A DNA stretch of 64,000 nt from Companilactobacillus metriopterae. Lineage in GTDB: Bacteria; Bacillota; Bacilli; Lactobacillales; Lactobacillaceae. Where the stretch lies: contig NZ_RSTD01000003.1 in assembly GCF_004117915.1 (NCBI RefSeq), forward strand, positions 124,001-188,000, read 5' to 3'. Position numbers and translations under genes: made by a program. This document shows positions 10,684-20,700 of this stretch, piece by piece (the stretch's first letter is position 1; every line of letters begins with the position of its first letter). Under the pieces are notes generated by a model that worked only from the letters and a program-made list of their open reading frames with translations, searched no databases and was not told the origin of the DNA.

Positions 10684-10716
10684 AAAAAAAGACATCATTA
10701 CGATGTCTTTTTTTTA
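10684..10716. terminator. Bidirectional terminator between the bgl operon and peptide gene 1
   Basis: AAAGACATC / GATGTCTTT stem with ATTAC loop, A-run and T-run on both sides. It lies three bases from the stop of the leftward 25-codon gene. Confidence 0.85.
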
Positions 10717-10794
10717 TTATTTTGTTCCGTCGAAGAATTCGTCGTAAACTGCTGATGCTGTACAAGCAAGAACATAGTTAAATAGTGTAATCAT
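10717..10794 (-). CDS. 25-residue peptide, DEFFDGT family, copy 1
   Basis: Not recognised from any named family. The frame reads MITLFNY, a hydrophobic core with one cysteine (VLACTASAVY) and the tail DEFFDGTK. It has a consensus AAAGGAG site seven bases before ATG and ends at a terminator. A second gene about 270 bases upstream encodes a paralogue with 17 of 25 identical residues, concentrated at both ends, while the centre varies around a fixed Cys and SA. Upstream AT-rich DNA has a possible TTGTAT-N17-TACTAT promoter. Candidate roles are a signalling pro-peptide, a type I toxin-like membrane peptide or a small bacteriocin; none is proven. Confidence 0.7.
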   Translation of the reverse strand: MITLFNYVLACTASAVYDEFFDGTK

Positions 10795-10926
10795 TATATA
10801 GCTCCTTTGAATTAATTTATGGTTAAATAGTAATATATAATTTGAATTAATACAATAGTTAATATAAATAAATATTTAATTTTTAAATAAAAATCGTTAT
10901 AAATAAAATTTGTTTCTATAAATTAA

Positions 10927-10954
10927 AAAAACTCTCAAATAATTGAGAGTTAAC
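10927..10954 (-). terminator. Terminator of peptide gene 2
   Basis: On the minus strand AACTCTCAA pairs with TTGAGAGTT across a short loop and is followed by seven Ts. A second, bulged hairpin with GTATATG / CATATAC arms (10963-10999) and six Ts lies just upstream of it in the same transcript. Confidence 0.75.
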
Positions 10955-11066
10955 TATAAAAAAGTATATGATAATGTATTATGAAATCCATTACATATAC
11001 TATTTTTGATATAATGTAAGTTGTCTAAAAATACATTAAAGATAATTTTCAATATCTAACTTGATA

Positions 11067-11144
11067 TTAACGAGTACCATCAAAGAATTCGTCATTAATT
11101 GCTGATAGAACACATAAACCTAAATAGTTGAAAAGTGTAATCAT
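11067..11144 (-). CDS. 25-residue peptide, DEFFDGT family, copy 2
   Basis: Reads MITLFNY, LGLCVLSAIN, DEFFDGTR. It is the same length as copy 1 and identical at the first seven residues and the DEFFDGT tail, with Cys11 and Ser-Ala 14-15 also kept. A GGGGG site stands nine bases before ATG, and a near-perfect extended promoter lies upstream. The central hydrophobic part could span or coat a membrane; the tail is acidic. The start MxTLFN and Cys followed by DE resemble AgrD pro-peptides by memory, but no agrB-like gene is in the window and the peptide is much shorter. A real expressed gene is likely; its function is unknown. Confidence 0.75.
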   Translation of the reverse strand: MITLFNYLGLCVLSAINDEFFDGTR

Positions 11145-11179
11145 ATCTAGTTACCCCCAAAATTATATTTGTTCTATAA

Positions 11180-11239
11180 AAGGAATATTTCCTTAATAAA
11201 GGACAACCACATTATCACAAATAAATTCATTGATGTCAA
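11180..11239 (-). promoter_or_regulatory. Strong promoter and palindrome upstream of peptide gene 2
   Basis: Minus-strand TTGACA (11234-11239), exact 17-base spacer and GATAAT (11211-11216) preceded by TG (extended -10). Just past the predicted start is an imperfect palindrome AAGGAATATTTCCTT (11180-11194), placed where a repressor could block transcription. The divergent XRE gene is the obvious candidate regulator. Confidence 0.75.
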
Positions 11240-11272
11240 GTTGTATTGCTAATTATTATTGAAAGGAAAATA

Positions 11273-11524
11273 ATGAATCAAAAAGATAAAGATACACTGG
11301 GTTTTTTCTTAAAATCTAAGCGTTTTTTTGCTGATATGAGTTTACAAGATGTTGTTGATGAGTTGTCAAAATATGATTATCAAAGTTCTACAACTGGATT
11401 GAATCAAATAGAAAGAGATCAAGTTAAAAAAGTTGATATAAGACTATGTCTTATACTCTCAAAAATATACGATTTTAAAATGAAGGAACTAGAAGATATT
11501 TTGAAAGTTGAAAAACATTCATAG
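11273..11524 (+). CDS. Small XRE-type helix-turn-helix protein
   Basis: 83 residues from ATG 11273 with GAAAGGA upstream. The body LGFFLKSKRFFADMSLQDVVDEL to GLNQIERDQVKKVDIRLCLILSKIYDF has the order of an XRE DNA-binding domain (helices 1-5), with nothing added for ligand binding. It is divergent from peptide gene 2, and their promoters lie in the same 130-base gap. This suggests regulation of the peptide genes, directly or as a partner. The YjbR-like gene follows after 23 bases and may be cotranscribed. Confidence 0.7.
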   Translation: MNQKDKDTLGFFLKSKRFFADMSLQDVVDELSKYDYQSSTTGLNQIERDQVKKVDIRLCLILSKIYDFKMKELEDILKVEKHS

Positions 11525-11547
11525 GTTAATTAGTCAAAGGCAGTATT

Positions 11548-11904
11548 ATGAAAATCAAAGATCAAGTTTTAGAGTACATAAAAACCGAATACGGTGAAGA
11601 AATCACTTTTCCTTTTAAGAAGTTTCCTGAAGACGGAGTTTTTCGTCATTCAGATCATGGCAAATGGTTTGCGTTAATTATGACCATTACAGCTGACAAA
11701 ATAGGCCTAGACAGTAATGAAAAGCTTGATATTCTTGATGTCAAAGTTGATCCAGAAATATTAGGGTCATTGCGAAAAGATGAGGGATTTTACCCGGGTT
11801 ATCATATGAATAAAGATTATTGGATTACTATTGTTTTGGACGGTACGGTCAGTTTAGACAAGATTACTCCGCTCATTGATATGAGTTTTGAATTGACAAA
11901 GTAA
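11548..11904 (+). CDS. MmcQ/YjbR family protein
   Basis: 118 residues. The pattern FPFKKFPEDGVFRHSDHGKWFALIM followed by LDVKVDPE and GFYPGYHMNKDYWITIVLDG is that of the MmcQ/YjbR fold (CyaY-like), a small cytoplasmic family proposed to bind DNA but without a settled function. ATG 11548 lies behind a weak AAAGGCAG site. The downstream gap holds small RNA copy 2. Confidence 0.8.
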   Translation: MKIKDQVLEYIKTEYGEEITFPFKKFPEDGVFRHSDHGKWFALIMTITADKIGLDSNEKLDILDVKVDPEILGSLRKDEGFYPGYHMNKDYWITIVLDGTVSLDKITPLIDMSFELTK

Positions 11905-11986
11905 CAGAATATTCACAACTATTCTAATTTATTTCTTATTTGTATAGATATATCTTCAAAATTTCAGGTTACTATATAACCATAGT

Positions 11987-12112
11987 CAGATAAGAGATAT
12001 GGCTAATAGATTTTTTCATTAATATTCCCCCCCTTAAATATTAATCCCCTCATAAATAAATAACTTTCCCCCAAAAAGTTGAAAAAGAGTTGGCTTAGCC
12101 AACTCTTTTTTT
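11987..12112 (+). ncRNA. C-rich small RNA, copy 2 of 3
   Basis: Nearly identical to copy 1 over the first 80 bases: TATAAC -10 (11975-11980), CATAGTCAGATAAGAGATAT, then C-runs of seven, four and five bases. It ends in a different terminator (AAGAGTTGGC-TTA-GCCAACTCTT plus Ts). Conservation of the -10, the C-runs and the presence, but not the sequence, of a terminator argues for a small RNA transcribed rightward. Upstream AACAGAATATTCACA is shared with copy 3 (AACAGAATCTTCACA) and may be a regulator site. The next gene, pepN, starts 50 bases after the terminator. Confidence 0.65.
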
Positions 12113-12162
12113 GTGCACTGTCGTATAATAAAAACAATTATTGAACTTTAAGGAGAGAATTT

Positions 12163-14694
12163 ATGGCAGAATTGAATCATTTTTATCAATTATTCGAACC
12201 AACTCACTATGATATCTTTATTGATATCAATCGTGAGAAGAAACAAATCCAAGGTACATCGACAATTACAGGTGATGCCAAAGAGAAAAATATTTCTATT
12301 CATCAAAAATATTTAACTATCGAATCAGTGATTTCAAATGGTACAAATCTTCCATTTGAAGTGGATGACAAGAATGAAGCTATCAATATTGAACTTTCAG
12401 ATATTGGTGAGGTAACATTAGAAATCAAATATAATGCCAAACTTACTGATACTATGATGGGAATTTATCCTTCATACTATGAAGTTGATGGTGTTAAGAA
12501 ACAAATAATTGGAACACAATTTGAAACTACTTTTGCACGCCAAGCTTTTCCAAGTGTTGATGAACCTGAAGCAAAAGCCACTTTTGACTTAGCTATCAAG
12601 TTTGATGAACATGATGGCGAAACCATTTTGAGCAATATGCCAGAAGTTAGAACAGAAGATGGCGTTCACTACTTTGATACTACAGTTCGCATGTCTACAT
12701 ATCTAATTGCCTTTGCATTTGGTGAGCTACAAAGTAAGATGACAACTACTAAAAGCGGTGTTCAAGTTGGAGTGTTTGGAACTAAAGCACATGCTAGCAA
12801 TGAACTAGATTTTGCACTAGACATTGCTCAACGATCTATTGAATTTTTTGAAGAATTCTATGAAACTCCTTATCCATTGCCACATTCATGGCAATTAGCT
12901 TTGCCTGATTTTTCAGCAGGAGCAATGGAGAACTGGGGTCTGATTACTTATCGTGAAGCATATTTATTGTTAGATCCTGAAAATACCGCACTCAATGTAA
13001 AACAATTAGTTGCTACTGTTATTGCTCATGAGTTGGCACATCAATGGTTTGGTGATTTGGTAACTATGAAGTGGTGGGATGATTTATGGTTAAATGAAAG
13101 TTTCGCCAATATGATGGAATATGTAGCTATCGATGCCATACAACCAGATTGGCATATTTGGGAATTATTCCAAACTTCAGATGCTCCAGCAGCATTGCAG
13201 CGTGATGCAACTGATGGGGTGCAATCTGTTCATGTTCAAGTAAATGATCCAGCTGAAATCGATTCTCTATTTGATGGAGCTATTGTTTACGCTAAAGGTG
13301 CTCGTATGCTAGTTATGGTTCGTGCTTTGATAGGTGACGATGCCTTACGAGCAGGATTGAAGAATTATTTTGCTGAACACAAGTATAGCAATGCCAGAGG
13401 TGCAGACCTTTGGGATGCTTTAGGTAAAGCATCAGGACTAGACTTAGGTTCAATTATGAATTCTTGGTTGGAACAGCCAGGATATCCAGTAGTTACTGCT
13501 AAGATTGAAAATGGAGATTTGGTTCTAAATCAAAAGCAATTCTTTATTGGTGACGGCGTTGACAAGGATAGACAATGGCAAATACCTTTGAATGCTAATT
13601 ATGATCAGGCTCCAAAACTAATGATTGATAATTCAATTAATTTGGGAAATTACGCTGATCTACGTACAAAAAATGGTAAACCTTTCCGATTAAATCTGGA
13701 AAATAATTCACACTTTATAGTAAATTATGATCAAGAATTATTAGATGATATTTTGAATGATGTTGATAATTTGGATGCAATTTCAAAATTACAAATACTT
13801 CAAGACTTGAGACTATTGGCAGAAAGCCGTCAAATTTCTTATAGTTCAGTAGTTCCTTTGTTGAATCAATTCTCAGATAATGATGAAACGATTGTTAATG
13901 ATGCTCTATACACAGTCGTAGGTAATTTGAAGAAATTTGTTCAACCAGATACCAATGAAGAACAAAATTTGCGTAAACTCTACGGTAAATTAAGTGAACA
14001 ACAAGTTGCTAAACTAGGTTGGGAAAAGCTAGCCGGAGATACAAATGATAATCAATTAACTCGACCAATTGTATTATCAGCCGCATTATATGCTAAGAAT
14101 CCCGAAATGATTTCTAAAGCGCATGATTTATTTACACAAAATAAATCTAATCTAGCTGCTTTACCAGCAGATACACGTACATTGATTTTGGCAAATGAAG
14201 TTAGAAATTATGGGGATGAAACATTATTTGATAATCTTCTAAACGAATATGTTCAAACTTCAGACCCTAGTTATAAGAATGCAATTACTTCTGCACTTAC
14301 GAGTGCTACTGATGAGAAATTATTGGCAAAATTGATCGAAAAATTTGAAGATGCTAGTGTTATTAAGCCACAAGATTTGCGTGCTTGGTTCTATGGAGTA
14401 TTGAATAATTCTAAAGGTGAGCAATTAGCATGGGATTGGATTCGCAACGAATGGCAATGGCTAGAAGATACTGTTGGTGGAGATATGGAATTCACGACAT
14501 TTATCCTAGTTATCAGCCGAGTGTTTAGAACTAATCAAAGATTGTCAGAGTTCAAAGAATTCTTTGAACCAAAACTTAACCAATCTGGCTTAACTCGTGA
14601 AATCACAATGGATATTAATGTTATTGAAACAAGAGTTAACTTGATCGAAAGTGAAAAAGATTCTGTAAATAAATCTATTGAAGAAGCAATTTAA
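12163..14694 (+). CDS. pepN: Aminopeptidase N, M1 family
   Basis: 843 residues, standard PepN length for lactobacilli. The substrate-binding GAMENWG motif is at about residue 253, and the zinc site HELAHQWFGDLVT with downstream WLNESFA is at about 288-312. It removes N-terminal amino acids, preferring Lys, Arg and Leu in the family, from peptides inside the cell. No signal peptide. ATG 12163 has a consensus AAGGAGAG site. Monocistronic, closed by a terminator shared with the convergent dehydrogenase. Confidence 0.96.
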   Translation: MAELNHFYQLFEPTHYDIFIDINREKKQIQGTSTITGDAKEKNISIHQKYLTIESVISNGTNLPFEVDDKNEAINIELSDIGEVTLEIKYNAKLTDTMMGIYPSYYEVDGVKKQIIGTQFETTFARQAFPSVDEPEAKATFDLAIKFDEHDGETILSNMPEVRTEDGVHYFDTTVRMSTYLIAFAFGELQSKMTTTKSGVQVGVFGTKAHASNELDFALDIAQRSIEFFEEFYETPYPLPHSWQLALPDFSAGAMENWGLITYREAYLLLDPENTALNVKQLVATVIAHELAHQWFGDLVTMKWWDDLWLNESFANMMEYVAIDAIQPDWHIWELFQTSDAPAALQRDATDGVQSVHVQVNDPAEIDSLFDGAIVYAKGARMLVMVRALIGDDALRAGLKNYFAEHKYSNARGADLWDALGKASGLDLGSIMNSWLEQPGYPVVTAKIENGDLVLNQKQFFIGDGVDKDRQWQIPLNANYDQAPKLMIDNSINLGNYADLRTKNGKPFRLNLENNSHFIVNYDQELLDDILNDVDNLDAISKLQILQDLRLLAESRQISYSSVVPLLNQFSDNDETIVNDALYTVVGNLKKFVQPDTNEEQNLRKLYGKLSEQQVAKLGWEKLAGDTNDNQLTRPIVLSAALYAKNPEMISKAHDLFTQNKSNLAALPADTRTLILANEVRNYGDETLFDNLLNEYVQTSDPSYKNAITSALTSATDEKLLAKLIEKFEDASVIKPQDLRAWFYGVLNNSKGEQLAWDWIRNEWQWLEDTVGGDMEFTTFILVISRVFRTNQRLSEFKEFFEPKLNQSGLTREITMDINVIETRVNLIESEKDSVNKSIEEAI

Positions 14695-14732
14695 ATATAA
14701 TAATTTCCTTAAAAAAGGATAATAATATAAAT

Positions 14733-14765
14733 AAAAAAGCTAAGACAAAAGTCCTAGCTTTTTTT
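14733..14765. terminator. Terminator between pepN and the zinc dehydrogenase
   Basis: AAAAGCTA-A-GAC stem with AAAA loop and GTC-C-TAGCTTTT, one mismatch, flanked by A and T runs. Confidence 0.8.
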
Positions 14766-14770
14766 ATTTA

Positions 14771-15808
14771 TTACATAACAATTAGTGACTTGATTGCTTC
14801 ACGTTTGTCCATTGCTTCATATGCATCTTCAATTTCATCAAGAGAGAAACTTTTTGTAAATACTTTACCAGGGTTGATTTCTCCACTTAGAACAGCATCT
14901 AGAAGTCCGCCTTTAACATATGTTGTAACAGATGCAGGGCCACCTCCGATAATGTTGTTATTGTAGAATGTTGAAGTCATATCCATATTAGGATTTTGAG
15001 GTAGACCAACACGACCAATAGTAGCACCAGGACGAGCAGCTTTTAGGGCTGTTTCAGTTGATAATTCTGTACCAACACATTCAAGAACTGCGTCAGCACC
15101 TGCGCCATCAGTAAGTTCCATGATTTTGGCAATAGCTTCGTCACCACGTTCAGCAATGATATCAGTAGCACCAAATTCTAGAGCAAGTTTTTGTCTGTCT
15201 TCATGACGACTCATAGCAATAATACGTTTTGCTCCACGCATTTTAGCAGCTATAACACCGCATAGACCAACAGCACCATCACCAACGACAACAGCTGTAT
15301 CACCAGTTGAAACGTTAGCTACTCGAGCAGCGTGGTAACCTGTAGGCATAACGTCTGAAAGAGCTAATAGTGATTTGATCATATCATCACTGTAGTCTTC
15401 TGGCTTGCCAGGAATCTTGATAAGAGACCAGTTAGCATGTTGATAACGGATGTATTCAGATTGGATACCTGAACTGAAGTTATCAGTATGGTTTTGACAA
15501 TCTCCTTCAAAACCTGCAAGACATGCAGCACAGTGACCACATCCATGAGTAAATGGAGCGATAACGAAATCACCAGGGATAAAAGTAGAAATATCAGAAC
15601 CCACTTCTTCAATGACACCAATAGCTTCGTGACCACCATTTTCAGAATGTTCTGGTTTTTCAGTTAGACCACGATAAGCCCATAAATCTGAACCACAGAC
15701 ACAAGTACGAACAACGCGAATAATTACGTCATCAGGTGCTTGAATTTTTGGCATATCAATATCTTCTATTTGAATATCTCCGACTTTTTCAAAAATAGCA
15801 CTTTTCAT
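14771..15808 (-). CDS. Zinc-dependent alcohol dehydrogenase family protein
   Basis: 345 residues of the medium-chain dehydrogenase family. Catalytic zinc ligands are in TCVCGSDLWAYRG and NGGHEAIG. The structural zinc lobe CGHCAACLAGFEGDC has four cysteines, and a Rossmann motif GDGAVGLCG starts near residue 172. It uses NAD(P)H with an unidentified alcohol or aldehyde. ATG 15808 is preceded by AGGAGAT. It stands alone between pepN and small RNA copy 3. Confidence 0.9.
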   Translation of the reverse strand: MKSAIFEKVGDIQIEDIDMPKIQAPDDVIIRVVRTCVCGSDLWAYRGLTEKPEHSENGGHEAIGVIEEVGSDISTFIPGDFVIAPFTHGCGHCAACLAGFEGDCQNHTDNFSSGIQSEYIRYQHANWSLIKIPGKPEDYSDDMIKSLLALSDVMPTGYHAARVANVSTGDTAVVVGDGAVGLCGVIAAKMRGAKRIIAMSRHEDRQKLALEFGATDIIAERGDEAIAKIMELTDGAGADAVLECVGTELSTETALKAARPGATIGRVGLPQNPNMDMTSTFYNNNIIGGGPASVTTYVKGGLLDAVLSGEINPGKVFTKSFSLDEIEDAYEAMDKREAIKSLIVM

Positions 15809-15982
15809 ATTTTCAATATCTCCTATTAGTCATATTATTTAATAATAAATGTAATACAAAGTAATTTTACAACTTAAACCATACTATAAGTCAAACAAAA
15901 TCAATTAATTATGTAAGTTAACAGAATCTTCACATTTTATTAGTTATTAATTCAAATATTAAAGTTAATATATAACCATAGT

Positions 15983-16111
15983 CAGATGAGAGATGACTTT
16001 TAATACTTAATATTCCCCCCTATAATATTAAACCCCCGTAAAACTCTCGATAAAAATATACAAGATATATAAAATACAAAAAGCTAACCTTCCCCTGGGT
16101 TAGCTTTTTTT
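15983..16111 (+). ncRNA. C-rich small RNA, copy 3 of 3 (divergent)
   Basis: TATAAC at 15971-15976 and CATAGTCAGATGAGAGAT match copies 1 and 2. The middle has diverged but keeps CCCCCC and CCCCC, and the terminator AAAGCTAACC / GGTTAGCTTT carries a third run in its loop (TTCCCCTG). C-runs and terminator survive while flanks change, as expected for an antisense-acting RNA. The opposite-strand 15-codon ORF of the other copies has lost its start here. The GIY-YIG gene begins 44 bases downstream. Confidence 0.6.
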
Positions 16112-16154
16112 GCGTAATTAATAGTAGTGAGATATTTAAAAATTTGGAGGCAAT

Positions 16155-16973
16155 ATGGGTGAAAATATTTTTGTTACAGCTGACGGAAAAAATGATAATA
16201 TCTATGTCTATCATCAAGAACCAGCAGAAGTCGTTATGGCAAATCGTGAAGATATAAATTCTTTAACTTCATTAGAGGAAGCTAATTTACCAGGTATTTA
16301 TATTTTAATTGGAGATAACCGTAGATATATTGGTCAGGCTGCGACGAGTGTTATTTCAAGATTAAGCCAACATCATAAGGATAAAGATTGGTGGACTAAC
16401 GTGATTTTCTTTGGCAGAGAAGATGGTCATCTAGCTAAATCTCAAACTGATTATTTAGAGAAAAAATTGATAGATTTATTTCAACAAACAACATTTGATA
16501 TTGATAATTCAACACAAGGAAATCAAAGTTACATTGATAAATTATCTAAAGCACAAGCGGATAATTTGTGGTCAATAGTTCAAGAGATACTATTGGACGT
16601 AGTGAATATTGATTTATTCGAAAACGAAAATCAAATCGTTGATGAAAACACAGATCAAATCAATTGTTATGTGATTAAAGATAATCAGGGAAACGAGTTT
16701 TCAGATTCATCAATGAGGTCCGTTTTTGTAAAAATGGTTACGAATTACTATAATTCATTCAAAGATCAATTAAGTAAGCTGATAGTGTCTGATAAACCAA
16801 CTACAATTAATATTTTAGGAACAAAAGAAAGTATATCTAAGTCAGGATATAAATTAACAAGAGAAATATCAGATGGTATCTTTTTATATGTTAATTTTTC
16901 TAAACAAGATATTATCAAGAAAATTAGTTATATAAGTGACATCCTAGGAATTAAAATAACATGTAATTTTTAA
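16155..16973 (+). CDS. GIY-YIG nuclease-domain protein
   Basis: 272 residues. Residues about 47-60 read GIYILIGDNRRYIGQA, the GIY-YIG signature, followed by a serine-arginine (SRLSQH) and a glutamate in LEKKLI that fit the catalytic R and E. The C-terminal 120 residues include NILGTKES and YVNFSKQDIIKKI and are not recognised. Family members cut DNA in repair, homing or restriction. It lies 0.8 kb from hsdRMS at the edge of what looks like a defence island. TTGGAGG precedes ATG 16155. A tight terminator follows. Confidence 0.8.
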   Translation: MGENIFVTADGKNDNIYVYHQEPAEVVMANREDINSLTSLEEANLPGIYILIGDNRRYIGQAATSVISRLSQHHKDKDWWTNVIFFGREDGHLAKSQTDYLEKKLIDLFQQTTFDIDNSTQGNQSYIDKLSKAQADNLWSIVQEILLDVVNIDLFENENQIVDENTDQINCYVIKDNQGNEFSDSSMRSVFVKMVTNYYNSFKDQLSKLIVSDKPTTINILGTKESISKSGYKLTREISDGIFLYVNFSKQDIIKKISYISDILGIKITCNF

Positions 16974-16985
16974 AATGAATACCAC

Positions 16986-17017
16986 AAAAAAGCTAACCCA
17001 TAGGGTTAGCTTTTTTT
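16986..17017. terminator. Bidirectional terminator
   Basis: Perfect 14-base-pair stem AAAAAAGCTAACCC / GGGTTAGCTTTTTT with ATA loop between two convergent genes. Its stem resembles the terminator of small RNA copy 3. Confidence 0.9.
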
Positions 17018-17609
17018 ATATCATTAAATTAGTAATCCAATCAGCAACATAAGTTTCTAAGAAAGCTGCTAATATAATCAATGGTAAGACATACAAGATA
17101 TATCTTTTCAGGAATAATTTGATTTCAAACCAGAATGTAGAATTATTTTCTCTGTGAAAAATTTTGTCTCGAATCCATAGATTAATTGGGTATACTGCAG
17201 ATGCAAATAAGCAAAAAGCAAATGTCTCTGAGAGAAAGTGTGGCATTGATCCAATAGTAATTGCAAATCCTTTTTGAAAAGCTAGAGTATAAGCAACACC
17301 GTATAATAATCCAGGTAAAAGAGAAGTATAAAATACATTTATCAAATATAGAAAGGGTATCGGAATAAGTGCAAAAATAAACATTTGCAGAGGAACTTTA
17401 AATCCGTTATTCAATATGTATTGAATAAATAAAGTAAATCCGCTTTTATTTTCAATCTCATTAGGGTATGCATTACTAGCACTTTTTACAACTGAGTGTA
17501 GATCAGGATGAATTAAATAAATAATGACTGCTGTAATTATAGTTATTGCAATGGCTATTTCAAAGAAATGCCATGTTCTAGATATAAAATTGTTAGAAGA
17601 TTTTTTCAT
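17016..17609 (-). CDS. SpoIIM/DUF95-like membrane protein
   Basis: 197 residues with a cytoplasmic start, one N-terminal hydrophobic segment (AIAITIITAVIIYLI) and four more. The central FALIPIPFLYLINVFYTSLLPGLLYGVAYTLA and the C-terminal AAFLETYVADWI match the stage II sporulation protein M-like family found also in non-sporulating Firmicutes. The role is unknown. Monocistronic; ATG 17609 is preceded by a GGGGAAAT site. It separates the GIY-YIG gene from hsdR. Confidence 0.75.
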   Translation of the reverse strand: MKKSSNNFISRTWHFFEIAIAITIITAVIIYLIHPDLHSVVKSASNAYPNEIENKSGFTLFIQYILNNGFKVPLQMFIFALIPIPFLYLINVFYTSLLPGLLYGVAYTLAFQKGFAITIGSMPHFLSETFAFCLFASAVYPINLWIRDKIFHRENNSTFWFEIKLFLKRYILYVLPLIILAAFLETYVADWITNLMI

Positions 17610-17743
17610 AATTATATTTCCCCACTAATTAATATATTAACATTGAATTACTTGTTAATGAATTCGCTATAATCATCGAATGAAGTAAAAACTCTTGATA
17701 TAATAAAATTAAGAAAATTAGTTTAAGTAAAATGGGGAAAATA

Positions 17744-20700
17744 ATGGCAGTTGAGAAGAGAGAATTAGAATTCGAGAATAAAATTGTAGAATATCTAACA
17801 AAAATCGGTGGAACAAAGCAGTGGCAAGAAATGCCGGATATAAAAAATACCGATCAATTATGGGTAAATTTCAAAACAATTTTAGAAAACAATAATCCGG
17901 ATAAATTAAAAAAGCCTTTGTCCGTGAGTGAATTTAATCAAGTTAAAAGTGAGATCAGCAATTTATCTACATCGTTCAAAGCTGGTCAATTTTTGTATGG
18001 ACTAAATGGTACTTCTCAAGTTGAAGTTGATTTAGATGATGGTAGACATGTCTTTTTAACTGTATTTGATCAAGCACAAGTTGGTGCAGGAAATACTACA
18101 TATCAAATAGTGAAACAAATAGAACGTGATCCTATTGTTGCAGGTAAAAAATCACGTCGTTTTGACATAACTTTATTGATTAACGGACTTCCAATTATAC
18201 AAATAGAAGAAAAAGCTGACGGTCATGATGCTAAAGAAGCATTGAATCAGATGCATCAATACATTGCAGAAAAACAATACTCTGATATTTTTTCAACATT
18301 GCAAATTTTAGTAGCCATGACACCGCATGACGCAAGATATATGGCAAATACATCATCAGACATGTTTAATACTGATTTTGCATTTAGATGGCAAGATGAA
18401 AAAACTAACGCCCCAATATTAGACTGGAAAGAATTCGCTAACAAGTTCTTATCTATTCCAATGGCGCATCAAATGGCTACTAGCTATATGATTTTAAATG
18501 GAACAAAAAACCGTCAAATGATCATGTCTATGAGATCATACCAGGTCTACGCTACTCGTCGTGTTATCGAAAGAATTAGTAATCATCATTTTGGAGAAGA
18601 CCCTAAAGAATTAGGATATGTTTGGCATACCACAGGTTCAGGAAAAACAATCAGTTCTTTCAAAGCTGCATGGTTGGCATCAAGATTGCCTAATGTAGAT
18701 AAAGTTGTCTTTTTGGTGGATCGAGTTGCTTTGACAAATCAGACAGTTGAAGAATATCAAGCATACGATCCAGATAGTGATGAGTTAAATAAAAATGGTG
18801 TCGTAGATGATACTGCTAATAAGTCAGAGCTTGAAAAGAAATTATTATCTGATGGATCAGGAATTATCGTTACATCTACTCAAAAAATGGGTGGGTTGGC
18901 TGAAAGTAAAAAATTAAAGAACCTAGATAAAAATATTGTATTCATAGTTGATGAGGCACACAGGTCTACTTCTGGTGACATGATGTTACGAATCAAAGAT
19001 TCTATTAAGAGATCAGCTTTTGTCGGGTACACAGGGACTCCAGCATTTGATCCTAAAGAAGGACCTACAACTCAAGAGATATTTGGTGATTTATTACACG
19101 CTTATACCATCAGGGATGCTATCGCAGATAAAAATGTCCTAGGATTCAAAGTTGATTTTGAGACAACGTTATCTGATCAGTCTCTTAAAGAAAATTACCT
19201 ACCAAGGTACTTTAAGTATCAACATCCAGAGTGGACTGCAGAACAAATTGACCATAAGATCAACAATATGACTGCAGCTGATATGGATGATCAAGTTACA
19301 CCTAGTGTTTATGATATGAATGAAGATCATGTAAAAGAAGTGGTCTCAGAAATTATTCGTAATTGGAATAAAAGATCAAATTCATACAAATACAACGCCA
19401 TTTTGACAACCAAAGTTGGTGGAGGTAAAGCCTCTACACCAATGGCAATGATGTACTATGACGAATTCAAACGCCAGAACAAGAATCTTGAGAAACCCCT
19501 AAAAGTAGGAGTTACTTTCAGTAGAAAAACAGATAACAGCGATTCACAACTAGAGACAAATGAAAATCTAGATCGTGCTATGCAAGAGTATAATGAGGAA
19601 TTTGGTACAAACTTCGATGCTACTCAAGATAAAGAATACAACGAGGATTTAGCCACTCGACTAAACAAGAAAGCAGTAGATGGCAATTACCTTGATTTGG
19701 TTATTGTTGTGGATCGATTATTAACAGGGTTCAATGCTCCACAACTAAACACATTGTACGTTGACCGTACTCTGAAAGGTGCTGGATTAATCCAAGCGTA
19801 TTCAAGAACCAACCGTGTTCAAAATATGCAGGAGAAACCATTTGGACATATTGTAAATTATCGTTGGCCACATAATTCAGAAAAATTAATGGACGAAGCA
19901 CTTCAATTGTATGCAAATCGTGAATCTGCGTATTATCAATTAACTATTGACGATGTTGAGAGCGGAGATGATGATGGAAGAGGTATTATTGAAAAATCTT
20001 ATACAGAGTTAGTCGATGAACTAAAAGAAGTAGTAGCGGATATTTCAGAAGCAACATCCAATTTTGTCATGGTTCCACCAAGTGAAACTTTACAAGAGAC
20101 TACTTATGATAACTTAGAGAAATACAATCGTATCATGGCCAAAATCAAACAAGATGAAAACTATGATGAAGAACACCCAGAAAAATTGCTAGAATCACTA
20201 GGAATGACAGAAGACGACGAAGCCAAAGTAACGGGTGTCTTCGCTGAAGAGTTGAAAAAGGTAGTCGCAGAAAATCACGATGTCGATCTATCGGATCTAA
20301 CCTTGACTATGGAACATGTGAAAGATGTCAAAGTTAACTATGATTATTTGAATATTCTTATTGCAGAATTAGCTAATCAAGTTAAAGAAGGCGACAATTT
20401 AGAAGCAGAAAAAACTAGAGATAAGATCGTTAAATTTGCTGATCAACTGGAAGATTCCAAGTATGCTAAGCAAGTTAGTGATTACGCTGAAGATATCTAT
20501 AACAAAGAAGTCGAGTTTGAAAAATATCCAGTTAATTCTACAGAAATCCCTGATTTATTAGATAATTACGCCACTGATACCATGAGAAAATCAATCTTAG
20601 AATTCAAACGTAAGTGGGGACTAGTGGATATAAAGAATGTTCATCTGATAAATGAAATATTAGAAAATCATGTTGTTGGTGCAGATGATCTCAACGTGTC

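Noticed and set aside
10717-11144. Complete agr-type quorum-sensing locus
   Set aside because: The peptides resemble AgrD only at MxTLFN and Cys...DE. They are too short, and no AgrB peptidase, AgrC kinase or LytTR regulator is nearby.
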